From assembly GCA_029565465.1 (NCBI GenBank), contig JAKQOD010000766.1:1-52579 (forward strand): DNA of 52,579 nucleotides. The letters are read 5' to 3'. This document shows, piece after piece, positions 7,426 to 16,693 of the stretch. The stretch's first letter is position 1. Every line of letters starts with the position of its first letter. Below the pieces are notes generated by a model, which searched no databases, was not told the origin of the DNA, and saw only the letters and a list, made by a program, of their open reading frames with translations. The position numbers were made by a program, and so were the translations under genes. Source of the DNA: Deltaproteobacteria bacterium. GTDB taxonomy: Bacteria > Myxococcota_A > Polyangia > Haliangiales > Haliangiaceae.

Positions 7426-8736
7426 GTGAGCGCAAACAAAAAAAGCAAAGCTATCGCAGCCAAGAAGCCAGCCAAGCCAGCCAAGCCAGCTACGATTACC
7501 AAAGCAACGCTAAGCCAAGCAGGCCGCGCTGGATCGGATCTCGTCACCCACCTGCCGGGGCTTGGCGCCGTCGACAATGTGCAGTTTGCTGGCTACGCGT
7601 CGGTGCGTGGCACAACCGGCAGCAACGGTGCCACGGTGTCAGACGAAAGTTTGTTCTATTGGTTTGTCGGCGAAAAAGACTACGCCAAACGGCCAACGAT
7701 TTTGTGGACCAATGGTGGCCCGGGTTCGAGCAGTTTTTGGGGTTTCTTCCTCGAAAATGGCCCGTACATCGTCAGCCCCGACGGCGCCAAACTCAGCCCA
7801 CGCCCCCACGCTTGGTATCACTCGGCAAATTACATGATCATTGAGCACCCGCTCAGCGTGACGCTGTCGTTTGCCAAACACGAAGCTGATGTGCCCAAAA
7901 CCGTCGAGGTTGGTATCGCGCAGCTGTATCAAGCGCTGCTCAACTTCGTCGAGCTGCATCCTGAAATCGCCGACAATCCGATCATTCTCGCCGGTGAGTC
8001 CTACGCAGGCACTTATCTGCCACTGCTTGCGCAAGCTATCCTCGACGGCAACCAAGCCGGCGGCCGCAAGCTCGATTTACGCTTGATGGTGCTGTGTGAT
8101 GCCTGGGTTGATCCAATGGTGCAGATGGCAACCGACACCACCTACGCGCTCACCCACGGCCTCATCTCCGAGGAGCAAAAGCGTATTCTCGATGCGACCT
8201 ACCAAGGCCCGTACTTGGCGAGCATCAACAGTGCAATTCAGCAACTCAGCGGCTGCTACATGGCCAACATCGCTCAGCAAGCGGACCCGCCGTTCGATCC
8301 GGTCTACGCCTATCTCAACCGCGCCGACGTTCGCAAAGCGCTGCATATTGCAAACGATACCAAGCTGACCAAAAACTACTCGCAGTTGATCTCCAACAAC
8401 TACGCGGCTGCAGTCAACGATTCCTACGCCGATGTCGTGCAAGGCATCCTGGATCACAGCACCGTGCGGGTGCGCGTTGTGTCCGGCCTCAATGACGCCA
8501 AAGACTGCAACTTCCTCGGCACCGGCGCATGGCTTGATCTCATACAAGGCGACGCAGCGCGGTTTTTCCAAGCGGCTAAGCCAACCCAGTGGCATAGCGC
8601 AACAGATCGTAAAGCCGTGTTGGGCTTCAGCCAAGAAGGTGGCCAGCTCGGTTGGCTCAAAGTGCTCAACGCCGGCCACATGGCTGCGATGGATCAGCCC
8701 GAACTGATCAATTACATTATGGCTGCGCTGCCGTAG
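7426..8736 (+). CDS. S10 serine carboxypeptidase-like protein with Lys/Ala/Pro-rich N-terminus
   Basis: Predicted 436-aa alpha/beta-hydrolase of peptidase family S10. I chose the GTG at 7426 because AAAGGGG lies seven bases upstream; earlier codons look non-coding. Family marks are visible: NGGPGSSS in the substrate pocket (usually NGGPGCSS, so the Cys is replaced), Ser192 in GESYAG, probably Asp357 in SGLNDAKDCNFLG, and His418 in NAGHM. The first 35 residues are rich in Lys, Ala and Pro (AKKPAKPAKPA), like a histone H1-type tail, and no signal peptide is evident. An intracellular or unusually exported carboxypeptidase would be odd, since S10 enzymes are usually secreted, lysosomal or vacuolar. 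It is alone on its strand. Confidence 0.85.
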   Translation: MSANKKSKAIAAKKPAKPAKPATITKATLSQAGRAGSDLVTHLPGLGAVDNVQFAGYASVRGTTGSNGATVSDESLFYWFVGEKDYAKRPTILWTNGGPGSSSFWGFFLENGPYIVSPDGAKLSPRPHAWYHSANYMIIEHPLSVTLSFAKHEADVPKTVEVGIAQLYQALLNFVELHPEIADNPIILAGESYAGTYLPLLAQAILDGNQAGGRKLDLRLMVLCDAWVDPMVQMATDTTYALTHGLISEEQKRILDATYQGPYLASINSAIQQLSGCYMANIAQQADPPFDPVYAYLNRADVRKALHIANDTKLTKNYSQLISNNYAAAVNDSYADVVQGILDHSTVRVRVVSGLNDAKDCNFLGTGAWLDLIQGDAARFFQAAKPTQWHSATDRKAVLGFSQEGGQLGWLKVLNAGHMAAMDQPELINYIMAALP

Positions 8737-8748
8737 CGCACTACCGGC

Positions 8749-9714
8749 CTAACCGCCAACGATGCGATTGCGGCCAGCTTTTTTGGCTTGATACAAGCGT
8801 TGATCGACGAGCTCAACAAACTTGGTGGCATCGTCGTCGGCGCCAGGCACGATGGTGGCTACCCCAATACTGACCGTTACCACGTTAGCAGCGGTCGACG
8901 TTGCATGCGCCAACTGCTCGGTCAAGATTGCATCACGGCACCGTTCGGCTACATGCAGTGCGCCACTTTCATTGGTTTCTGGCAACACCACAACAAATTC
9001 TTCACCTCCGTAACGCGCCAACAAATCGCGTGGTCGCGTGGCTGCGCTGCCAAGCAATCTGGCAATGCGCTTGAGGCATTCATCCCCTTTGATGTGACCA
9101 TACGTATCGTTGTATTGCTTGAAGCAATCCAAGTCGAACAAGATCACCGACAGCGGGTGGCGAGTGCGACGCGCACTGGTCCACTCGGCTTCGTAGGTGG
9201 TATCGAACATCCGGCGATTCGCAGCGCCGGTCGGGCCGTCTTTGAACGACAACTCATGCAACTCGCGTTGCAGTGCCAACAGTTGTTCTTCGGTCTTTTT
9301 GCGTTCGCTGATATTGAACATAAAACCGACCAGCGACTCCACCTGGCCTTCGCCGTTGCGCACCACATGAACCACGTCGCGGATCCAAACGTATGCGCCA
9401 TCCTTGGTTAGCGCTCGATAGTCGACTTCGTGATCAATGCCGGCTTGCGACTGCGCAACGCAAAAGTTAACGGCGCGCGCTCGATCATCGGGATGCATGC
9501 GTTCGGCCCAGTCATTCACCCCTTTCCAGCTATCCTGATGCCAACCCAGCAGACCTTCGATCTGCGGGCCGATATAGGTGAACGACATTGCTGCCCAATC
9601 GATGCGCCAAGGTATTGCCTTGGTCGATTCCAACAACGTTTTGTAAACCGCGCTATCGGTTTCCATTTTGGGCGCATTGCCCATGACTGCGATGGTGCCG
9701 TGATTGAGTTTCAT
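8749..9714 (-). CDS. PAS-GGDEF diguanylate cyclase
   Basis: Predicted 321-aa soluble enzyme that would make cyclic di-GMP from two GTP. A PAS fold (about residues 25-145, with WIRDVVHVVRN and the PAC-like end GFMFNISERKKTEEQL) leads by a short coiled linker into a GGDEF domain. The active site is YGGEEF (236-240). An RxxD inhibitory site (Arg227-Asp230) lies exactly five residues before it, so product feedback is likely. There are no membrane segments, so the input is probably a cytoplasmic ligand or redox signal sensed by PAS. The start overlaps the stop of the upstream lyase-like gene as ATGA, so the two are translationally coupled. Confidence 0.93.
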   Translation of the reverse strand: MKLNHGTIAVMGNAPKMETDSAVYKTLLESTKAIPWRIDWAAMSFTYIGPQIEGLLGWHQDSWKGVNDWAERMHPDDRARAVNFCVAQSQAGIDHEVDYRALTKDGAYVWIRDVVHVVRNGEGQVESLVGFMFNISERKKTEEQLLALQRELHELSFKDGPTGAANRRMFDTTYEAEWTSARRTRHPLSVILFDLDCFKQYNDTYGHIKGDECLKRIARLLGSAATRPRDLLARYGGEEFVVVLPETNESGALHVAERCRDAILTEQLAHATSTAANVVTVSIGVATIVPGADDDATKFVELVDQRLYQAKKAGRNRIVGG

Positions 9715-11021
9715 ACAGTACTTCCAGGTAGCGAGGCTTTGGCGCGTGCGTAGAGGTCAAGCAAATTGGGCGCTTCGTCGTAAACAATGCGTTTGCCAGC
9801 GCGCAAATCGCGCCGCATCAAGCGAATCATCTGAACCATGATTGGTTTCGCAAAATCACCTGCTGGCTGCCCCGTCACCTCCGCCAACCGCCCCGCCAAC
9901 ACTGGTGGATCACTCACAACTGGACAAATCCGATAACGATACGTGCCGCCGATTTGTTCCGGCTGCAAGTCCATGAAACGATCGGTTTGTTTGAAGAACG
10001 TTAACGAATTACGATACGCGTTGTCGCCGAGGATCGGCAGATCGGGCGGCAACGGTTCTTCTTCATCTTGGATTTGCAACGCGGTTGCCAACGGCAACAG
10101 CTGCTTGAGCTGATACGTGCTGGCCATATTGGGGTTGCCAACCCGCACCAGATTCGCAATCAATTCGCCAAGCGATGCATGGCCAATCACCGCAGCGCGT
10201 TTCGGAATACCGCCCCACGCACCGTCGGCACCGGCCAGCAAGGCTTCGAGTACCGAAGCATTTTCAAAACCACCACCGCTGTGCATGTGAACAACGATCT
10301 TGAGCGGCGGCGGCAAAAACTGCCGCGCCATGGCAACGATCGCGCCGACTTGAAACGGCATATATGTTCCGCGATCGTCTTCGATGCTGATGCCTTCGAT
10401 CGGTTGCTGCGCCAGCAACGCCAGCATTTCGCACGTCCGTTCGGGCGCTTCGGCGAAGGCATCACAACCGTCGACGATGTTGATCAAAATGCGGGGTTTG
10501 CCACCGTTGTCGCCAACGATATTATCGTTAACCCATTTGATGCTCGCTGGCACGCTGCGGCAGAGCGTGGCCCAATCGTATTGGCCATCCATGCCGTAGT
10601 CACTGAGATAAATCTCGTGCAGCGTGTTGGGCACGCCGTACGCTTTCATCTTGAGCATCGACGGTGACGGCGTAAACGTGCCATCGGCGGCAGCGATGCC
10701 GATGTCGCTGAACACAAAACCGCCGGTCATGTCGATTTTGTGATCGCGCAGATACATCATGAAGTCGTCGTCGACTTCCAACTCGTCGGACAGCGAATAA
10801 TCGAGCGTGCCAAGTAGGATATTCTTGAAACCAAACGCCCGCAGTTGCGGCAGAATCGCCAGTTTTTCTTTGAGGGTCTGGCCAACGCGTGAGCCAACCG
10901 CGTTTTCACGCAACGACAAATCGATCAAATACGGGTCGATGGCCTGCAGCTGAGCCACTTTAGCCTGTGCGGTTGCCCAAATAGCCCGGGCTTTTTCCAA
11001 CGCATCCGTCGATGATTCCAT
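9711..11021 (-). CDS. DRE-TIM metallolyase-like protein (HMG-CoA lyase/isopropylmalate synthase superfamily)
   Basis: Predicted 436-aa TIM-barrel enzyme. I chose the ATG at 11021, which has GGGAGGA six bases upstream; the longer frame upstream is non-coding in composition. Superfamily marks: DLSLREN near residue 30 takes the place of the usual D-x-TLRDG, and VVHMHSGGGFENAS provides the HxH metal ligands, followed by a Gly-rich segment like the GERAGN loop. Enzymes of this fold use a divalent metal for Claisen-type carbon-carbon chemistry. The altered DRE motif and extended C-terminus mean the substrate cannot be inferred. It is the first gene of a coupled pair with the diguanylate cyclase. 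Confidence 0.7.
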   Translation of the reverse strand: MESSTDALEKARAIWATAQAKVAQLQAIDPYLIDLSLRENAVGSRVGQTLKEKLAILPQLRAFGFKNILLGTLDYSLSDELEVDDDFMMYLRDHKIDMTGGFVFSDIGIAAADGTFTPSPSMLKMKAYGVPNTLHEIYLSDYGMDGQYDWATLCRSVPASIKWVNDNIVGDNGGKPRILINIVDGCDAFAEAPERTCEMLALLAQQPIEGISIEDDRGTYMPFQVGAIVAMARQFLPPPLKIVVHMHSGGGFENASVLEALLAGADGAWGGIPKRAAVIGHASLGELIANLVRVGNPNMASTYQLKQLLPLATALQIQDEEEPLPPDLPILGDNAYRNSLTFFKQTDRFMDLQPEQIGGTYRYRICPVVSDPPVLAGRLAEVTGQPAGDFAKPIMVQMIRLMRRDLRAGKRIVYDEAPNLLDLYARAKASLPGSTV

Positions 11022-11088
11022 CGCTATCCTCCCACGGATAATTCTAGCCTGAACTTTTGCGACTCCGCGCGTTTTGTACAAACTTTTC

Positions 11089-12030
11089 CTATTTTGCCGA
11101 CTCCGGACGGCGTCGCGTTGGGGATTCCGCCAGCATGGCCGCGGTTTCAGGATCAGCGTTGGCGACTCGCTGCGCAAACTCGGCAGCAGCCACCACGAGT
11201 GGGCCGAGCAGTTCGCTCGGCGATTCAGCGGCGGTCCAGCCTGCAGGCGTGCCAAGTTGTTGCATTGCTGCGCCGGGCGTCGAAGGGGCGGTGTACGAAA
11301 ATTGCAACGTGGGTACAACTGTGGGCAGTTGATCGTAAGCCTCCGCAGCCGCAGGCGCGGATTTTGCGCGACGTGCTGCCGCGGTTCGCTTCGGTTTGTT
11401 GGCCGGTGCAATCTCGGGAGCAGCGCCCAAGCGCGCTGTGCGCAATGCCGCTAACAATTGTTGTTTGGTGTGGCCGCGCAATTCAAAAAGCAGAAATGGA
11501 TCATTGTCGAGGCTATCGCCAATCAAGTAGTGCACAGCCGCGACGTGTTTGCACGGGTCACCCCAATCGGGGCACGTGCACGTCGTACGCAACTCGGCAC
11601 GCGTGGTGGGAAACAGCGTCGAGCCGGTGCTGCGAAAAACCTCGTCAACGTTCTGCGGCATCGTGCCGTTGAGCAACGCCGCAGCAAAGCTAGCCTGGCC
11701 AGCCATGGCCGTGATCGCAGCTTGCCAAGCGGCTGCGGGCAAGGCGCGCAACGTGATGGTCACCTGATAAATGCGTGAACCCGTCACGCGTGCGGTGACC
11801 TTGTCGCCAACGATTTCGACATGGCTCACGCGACCGCCGCGTGCATAGGTTCGGCCACGCGCCAAGCGGCCAGCGTCGCCGCCAAGCAAATTCTCAAGCG
11901 CAGCGATCCATGCTTGCGCCCACCACGAAGCGCCGAGCTTGCGTTTGGTAGCAATGCCTTGCGCGGGCGCAGCCATCGGCGCTGCGTAGAAACTTGAGTG
12001 GCTACGGCGTCGTCGGGGAAAGCGTGCCAT
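11089..12030 (-). CDS. SWIM zinc-finger protein, partner of the SNF2 helicase
   Basis: Predicted 313-aa protein. The SWIM motif CTCPDWGDPCKH (C-x-C-x-n-C-x-H) lies near residues 160-171, preceded by a conserved module with WWAQAWIAALE and GRLARGRTYARGGRV that is usual in bacterial SWIM proteins. The C-terminal third is Ala/Pro-rich and probably flexible. SWIM fingers bind DNA or proteins. The start shares one base with the helicase stop (TAATG), so the two are translated together. Such SNF2-SWIM pairs are common in Myxococcota and Actinobacteria; their cellular role is not established. Confidence 0.88.
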   Translation of the reverse strand: MARFPRRRRSHSSFYAAPMAAPAQGIATKRKLGASWWAQAWIAALENLLGGDAGRLARGRTYARGGRVSHVEIVGDKVTARVTGSRIYQVTITLRALPAAAWQAAITAMAGQASFAAALLNGTMPQNVDEVFRSTGSTLFPTTRAELRTTCTCPDWGDPCKHVAAVHYLIGDSLDNDPFLLFELRGHTKQQLLAALRTARLGAAPEIAPANKPKRTAAARRAKSAPAAAEAYDQLPTVVPTLQFSYTAPSTPGAAMQQLGTPAGWTAAESPSELLGPLVVAAAEFAQRVANADPETAAMLAESPTRRRPESAK

Positions 12031-15000
12031 TAGCCAGCGCTCCCAGCCACGCGCCGCGCGCGCGCGGTTCGCGTTGCGCGTGATGTAGCGCCACGCTGGC
12101 TGCCGTTGTCCGCAGGGGCATCGTCGTCGGTGCTGTTTGCGGCGCTTTGCACAACATCGGGCGCAAGCGCGAACAAACTGCGCAGCTCGGTGCTCGATAA
12201 TTCAGTGATCCACTGCTCGCCAGCGCCAACCACGCGGTCGGCCAAGGCCTTCTTGTCGCGCAGCATGGCGTCAATCTTATCTTCGATCGTGCCGGCGCAC
12301 ACCAGCTTGTGGACCGCCACTACCTTACGCTGCCCAATACGATACGCACGATCGGTGGCTTGATCTTCGACGGCGGGATTCCACCACCGATCAAAATGAA
12401 AGACATGATTTGCAGCCGTGAGATTGAGCCCGGTGCCGCCAGCTTTGACCGAAAGCACGAACACCCGTGGGCTGCGCGGCGCTGGATCTTGAAACCGTTG
12501 CACCATCTGGGTGCGGGCGGTTTGTGACGTGGCACCGTGCAAAAACAACACTTCGATGCCAAGCGTGCGCGCGATGTGGTTCGTCAGCAACTCGCCCATC
12601 TCATGAAACTGGGTAAACACCAACGCTTTGTCCCCACTTGCCAGCGCTTCGTCGAGCATGGCCACCAAGCGGTCCAGCTTGCCTGAGCGACCGGTGACTT
12701 CCGTATGGGCGGCGGCAGCGCGTGCTTCGCCGAGGTACTGCGCAGGGTGATTGCAAATTTGTTTCAAAAACGACAGCAGCGCCAACACCCGGCCGCGCCT
12801 GGCCATGCCGTCGGCAGCTTCGATGCGCCGCATTTCTTCGTCGACAACAGCTTGATACAAGCTGGCTTGCTCGCGGGTTAGGCTGCACGCGACTTTGTTT
12901 TCCAACTTGCCAGGCAAATCAGAGATGATTGCTGGGTCGCTTTTGAGTCGGCGCAGCACGAATGGCGCAATCATGCGCCGCAGCCGCGCTGCAACTTCTT
13001 GATTGCCGTGGCGTTCTATCGGCAAGGCAAAGTCATGGCGAAATTGTGCAAGCGGGCCAAGCAGCCCCGGATTTGCAAAGTCCAAGATCGACCACAACTC
13101 AGCCAAGCGATTTTCGACGGGCGTACCAGTCAAAGCAAAGCGCCGCGGCGCACGCAAACGCCGCACCGCTTCGGCGATCGCCGAGTTCGCATTTTTGATA
13201 TTTTGCGCTTCGTCGAGGACGATCAACGCGAAATCCACGTCGGCCAGCCACTCGATATCGCGGCGCACCATGCCGTAGGTGGTTAGCAACAACAACGGGC
13301 CGCGCTGCTGCTGCAGGGTTTGCAGCGCAGTGGCCGAGCCGCATCGGCCTGGGCCGTAGTGCGGCACTACGGTTAGATCAGGCGCAAACCGCGCGGCTTC
13401 TGCTTGCCAGTTGCCGACCACCGATGTTGGTACGATCAACAAGATGGGTTTTGCGATCGCAGCGTTGGGCCCGCTACGCTTTCGCTTCGCTGGCGAGCTA
13501 GCAGGCTGCGCTGGCTCACGCAACGCCAACATCAACGCCAACAACTGTATGGTTTTGCCGAGCCCCATGTCGTCGGCAAGACAGCCGCCGAGGCCCAAGT
13601 TGGCAAGCGTGCGCAACCAAGCAAGGCCGCGCAATTGATACGGCCGCAGCGTTGCGCGCAAGCCACTCGGCACCGCCACAACTTGGTCGGCCGCGGTCTG
13701 CAGTTGCTCGATCAGCGTCGCAGCACTACCGTGCAGCGAAACCTGCGGCGCTGGCGCGGCACTAGCATCGGTAGTCGCGCTGGTTGCATCTGCCGCTGCC
13801 AAGGCCAATCGTAGGGCTTCTTGCGCGGTGACCTTTCTTGGGCCGGCCGCCACACGCGCTTGCAGTGCTGCTAGTTCAAGTGGATCAACGATAATCCACG
13901 CGCCGCGGTGCTGAACCAACGGCGCTTTTTGCCGTGCCAGCGCAGCGAGTTCGGCCGGCGTCAAAGTTTCGTCGCCCAAGGCGGCTTCCCAATCGACGTC
14001 GAACAGCTCATCCATGTGCAGCGATGTGCCACCACCGTCGACGACGCCAGCAGCGCTACGCCCGACGCCACTGATGCGCATGCGTGCACGCATACGGCGT
14101 TGGCCGCTGGCGGTTAATGCCGCTGGCAACATGACAGCAAAGCCGGCAGCGCTAAGCGCGGCGGCGCCTTCGGCAAAAAACGTCCACGCAGCTGCGGGGT
14201 CGAGCTGCACTTCCGTCGGTGTGGCCACTGCAAGCGCAGCTCCGATGGGTGCAAATAGCCGCGCTGCTCGTCCTAACGCTTCAAGCAACGCTTCATGCGG
14301 ATTGTGAAATTCCTTGCCGAATTGAGTCAGACGATCGCCACGGGCTTGCCACACCTCAAGGGCCGTGACCAACAGGCTTGGATCATCGGGTGCTTGCAGC
14401 AAAAAGCGCAACACAAATGGCGCCTTACTCACGGTTGGTAGGCGCCGGCCGGTGCCGTCGCTGGCGGTATCACCGTCGGCAATTTCTAAGCGAAAGCATG
14501 CGCGCAAGCGATCATGCGCGCCTTTGGCCGGTTCACTCCAGCGCGCCATTTCGTCGGGCACGTTGCGATCAGCAAAACCTGTGACACCGAAGCCGGCATC
14601 ATGACTAGCCAAAGCATCGCGTAAGCGGTGCGGCCAAGCCTGCGGTTCCGTGACCACTTGTGCTTTCGCGCGCAGCCGCTTCGACGGCACGCGCGGTGGC
14701 CGTGAAGGCAAGCGTGGGCCACCATTGACGGTGCGCACGATCGCGTCGACGGTGGCATCGAGGAAATCGCGCAACAATGCAGCTGGCTGCCAACTGCGTG
14801 GCTCAGCTTCCGCATGTGGGTCCGGAATCGCATAGCCGCTAGGCGCCATCGTCGACGCAATTGTGGTTGCCTTCTGCATTTCGTCGACGGCGGCCAGGCT
14901 TGCTGCCCACCGCGCATCAAGGCCACCATCACGCCACGCCAAGGTTGGCACCAAGGCCTGCCGTGCCACCAGTTCCAAGGCAAACTTGCTGGCCAGTACC

Positions 15001-15290
15001 CAGCCCACAGCAGACGCTGACACTCGCTCTAGCTCATCGCTGCGCAGCGCCGACAATTGTAGAGCCGTGGTGAGCAACGGCAACCGTTGCGCGGCAACGT
15101 CGTGCAATTTGCCATCAGCACCAACGATGGTTGCCGTGGTCGCCACCGCATCGCGCAACAGCCCCGGCACTACCTGCGCTGTGACATCGTCGCCCCACAA
15201 GACAAAGCTTGCAGGCCCCCGCATCTGGGCGGCGGTGCCCCTGCCCAGCGAACGCTGGGCGGCGGTGCTAGGTGCGTACAGCAACGGCAT
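12030..15290 (-). CDS. SNF2-family DEAD/DEAH-box ATPase (HepA-like), 1086 aa
   Basis: Predicted double-stranded DNA translocase. The N-terminal 550 residues are a bacterial SNF2-associated region. The ATPase core has RPYQLRGLAWL, Walker A DDMGLGKT (Lys579), Walker B DEAQ (Asp693) and ALTGTPVENRLAELWS. The second RecA lobe holds SVKAGGTGLNLTAAN and DQATDRAYRIGQ, which are hallmark SNF2 motifs V and VI. All key motifs look intact. It is the first gene of a two-gene unit with the SWIM protein. A role in chromatin-like remodelling, transcription recycling or repair is plausible by family, but not shown. Confidence 0.95.
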   Translation of the reverse strand: MPLLYAPSTAAQRSLGRGTAAQMRGPASFVLWGDDVTAQVVPGLLRDAVATTATIVGADGKLHDVAAQRLPLLTTALQLSALRSDELERVSASAVGWVLASKFALELVARQALVPTLAWRDGGLDARWAASLAAVDEMQKATTIASTMAPSGYAIPDPHAEAEPRSWQPAALLRDFLDATVDAIVRTVNGGPRLPSRPPRVPSKRLRAKAQVVTEPQAWPHRLRDALASHDAGFGVTGFADRNVPDEMARWSEPAKGAHDRLRACFRLEIADGDTASDGTGRRLPTVSKAPFVLRFLLQAPDDPSLLVTALEVWQARGDRLTQFGKEFHNPHEALLEALGRAARLFAPIGAALAVATPTEVQLDPAAAWTFFAEGAAALSAAGFAVMLPAALTASGQRRMRARMRISGVGRSAAGVVDGGGTSLHMDELFDVDWEAALGDETLTPAELAALARQKAPLVQHRGAWIIVDPLELAALQARVAAGPRKVTAQEALRLALAAADATSATTDASAAPAPQVSLHGSAATLIEQLQTAADQVVAVPSGLRATLRPYQLRGLAWLRTLANLGLGGCLADDMGLGKTIQLLALMLALREPAQPASSPAKRKRSGPNAAIAKPILLIVPTSVVGNWQAEAARFAPDLTVVPHYGPGRCGSATALQTLQQQRGPLLLLTTYGMVRRDIEWLADVDFALIVLDEAQNIKNANSAIAEAVRRLRAPRRFALTGTPVENRLAELWSILDFANPGLLGPLAQFRHDFALPIERHGNQEVAARLRRMIAPFVLRRLKSDPAIISDLPGKLENKVACSLTREQASLYQAVVDEEMRRIEAADGMARRGRVLALLSFLKQICNHPAQYLGEARAAAAHTEVTGRSGKLDRLVAMLDEALASGDKALVFTQFHEMGELLTNHIARTLGIEVLFLHGATSQTARTQMVQRFQDPAPRSPRVFVLSVKAGGTGLNLTAANHVFHFDRWWNPAVEDQATDRAYRIGQRKVVAVHKLVCAGTIEDKIDAMLRDKKALADRVVGAGEQWITELSSTELRSLFALAPDVVQSAANSTDDDAPADNGSQRGATSRATRTARARRVAGSAG

Positions 15291-15369
15291 GCAGCGTTGA
15301 TCGCACAGACTGCGCTACCCGGAAAGGCGCAGCGCGACGCAAACTTGGCGAAGCTGCCGACTGCCCTAG

Positions 15370-16590
15370 CTACGGCTTGAGCGCGATCACAACGTGGCGA
15401 TTTTCGTCGCGTACGACGATGTTTGGCGCCGCTGCACGGAAGACCATATCCGTACCCTTCATAGTCGGCTCGCCCCACTTGGCTTTGAGTGCAGCCATGA
15501 TCGTGTCGCGCTCCGCGGTAGCGTCACCGTAGAAGACGCTGACCTCACACTGCGCTTTGTCGTCGTAGATGAAGTTGCAAACGTTGGAATTGTAGACGTC
15601 ACCAGTGCCGATGCCGGCATAGCGCGTCAACCCAAGCGGCAGGCGCACAAAGTTGCTGGTTTCGGTGATCGAAAACTGCGCGGTGACATCGGCTTTGGAT
15701 TTGCCAAGCTGGTCCACTGGCAACAAGCCGTAGCTGTCTTTGCCTTCGCCGAAAAGCTTGGCGTAGGACACGTACGGCTCCATGGTCAGCTCCGCTTGGT
15801 CGGCGAAAAAGCTGCGCAGCGAAGCACGAATGCCACCAGCTTCATCAAACCAATACGTCGCTTGATCGTCGCCGGCGCCGATAACTTGGCCCGGTCCCCA
15901 GGCTTTGGCCACCAAGTCTTTATTGGCGGCTGGAAAGCGCAACTGCATCCGTTCAACTTTATCGTCGCCATTGAAGCTTGGCGAAACCGAAACACCGTCG
16001 GGGCCAGTGCCACCAGGCGCAGGGCGGCCCAGATCCGGAGCCAACTTGGTGACCTCGGCTTGGGTCATGCCGAAGTCGACTTTTTGCCAATCACCAACGC
16101 GGCCAGGCTTGCTGCCGAAGAATGCGACGGTCAACGGGCTAAATGGCTTAAACGTAATATCGCGCTTGTCGATTGTGGCGTCGAAGCCCGTGGTTTCATC
16201 GCGCCAGTGCATTTCATCGGGGACATATTTGTCGGCAACGCCGGGCCCCCAGGCTTTTTTGGCGATGCGTTGCGGTGCGCCACCGCGCGACGAAATGCGA
16301 ATGCTCGCAACCGTTTTTAGATCGGAATAGAACCCGATCATATATCGCACATCACTAAACCCCGACGAGATTTCTAAGCATGGACTGCCGGAATGGCGCT
16401 CGCACGGCTTGGCGCTTGGCAACAGCTTTTTCACATCTTCTTGGGTCATGCCCGCTTTGATCTTGGCGAGCTCACCCGGCGGCGCGATCGCTTTACCAAA
16501 CAGATCATCACCCGGTTGTTTTTCTTTGCTGCAGCTAATCAAACCGAGCGCGGCAACCGCGGCTACGGTCCACTTTGACGTTGACGACAT
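15370..16590 (-). CDS. Lipoprotein with three GMTxxEVxxL-type repeats
   Basis: Predicted 406-aa lipoprotein. The start at 16590 gives a signal peptide ending LGLISC (Cys20, then Ser, so outer membrane is likely); six further residues upstream are possible. The mature part repeats a motif three times: IKAGMTQEDVKKLLP, VDFGMTQAEVTKLAP and LGKSKADVTAQF. Each is followed by a beta-rich module with a KAWGPG or KWGEP segment. The repeats recall SmpA/OmlA (BamE)-like folds, in which a helix begins with GMT-x-x-E-V. It may be a periplasmic binding or assembly factor; no ligand can be named. Monocistronic. Confidence 0.8.
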   Translation of the reverse strand: MSSTSKWTVAAVAALGLISCSKEKQPGDDLFGKAIAPPGELAKIKAGMTQEDVKKLLPSAKPCERHSGSPCLEISSGFSDVRYMIGFYSDLKTVASIRISSRGGAPQRIAKKAWGPGVADKYVPDEMHWRDETTGFDATIDKRDITFKPFSPLTVAFFGSKPGRVGDWQKVDFGMTQAEVTKLAPDLGRPAPGGTGPDGVSVSPSFNGDDKVERMQLRFPAANKDLVAKAWGPGQVIGAGDDQATYWFDEAGGIRASLRSFFADQAELTMEPYVSYAKLFGEGKDSYGLLPVDQLGKSKADVTAQFSITETSNFVRLPLGLTRYAGIGTGDVYNSNVCNFIYDDKAQCEVSVFYGDATAERDTIMAALKAKWGEPTMKGTDMVFRAAAPNIVVRDENRHVVIALKP

Positions 16591-16693
16591 ACGTGTTGTG
16601 TAAGCCAACTGCTAGGCAGCGCGCAATCCGCCGGTCCCGGAACAACATTTTTCGACGACACGTTGCCTTGGCACTTGTGCTGCGGCCACGCAA

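Noticed and set aside
10068..10667. 199-codon plus-strand ORF opposite the lyase-like gene
   Set aside because: Shadow frame; His/Arg/Gln-rich and no motif.
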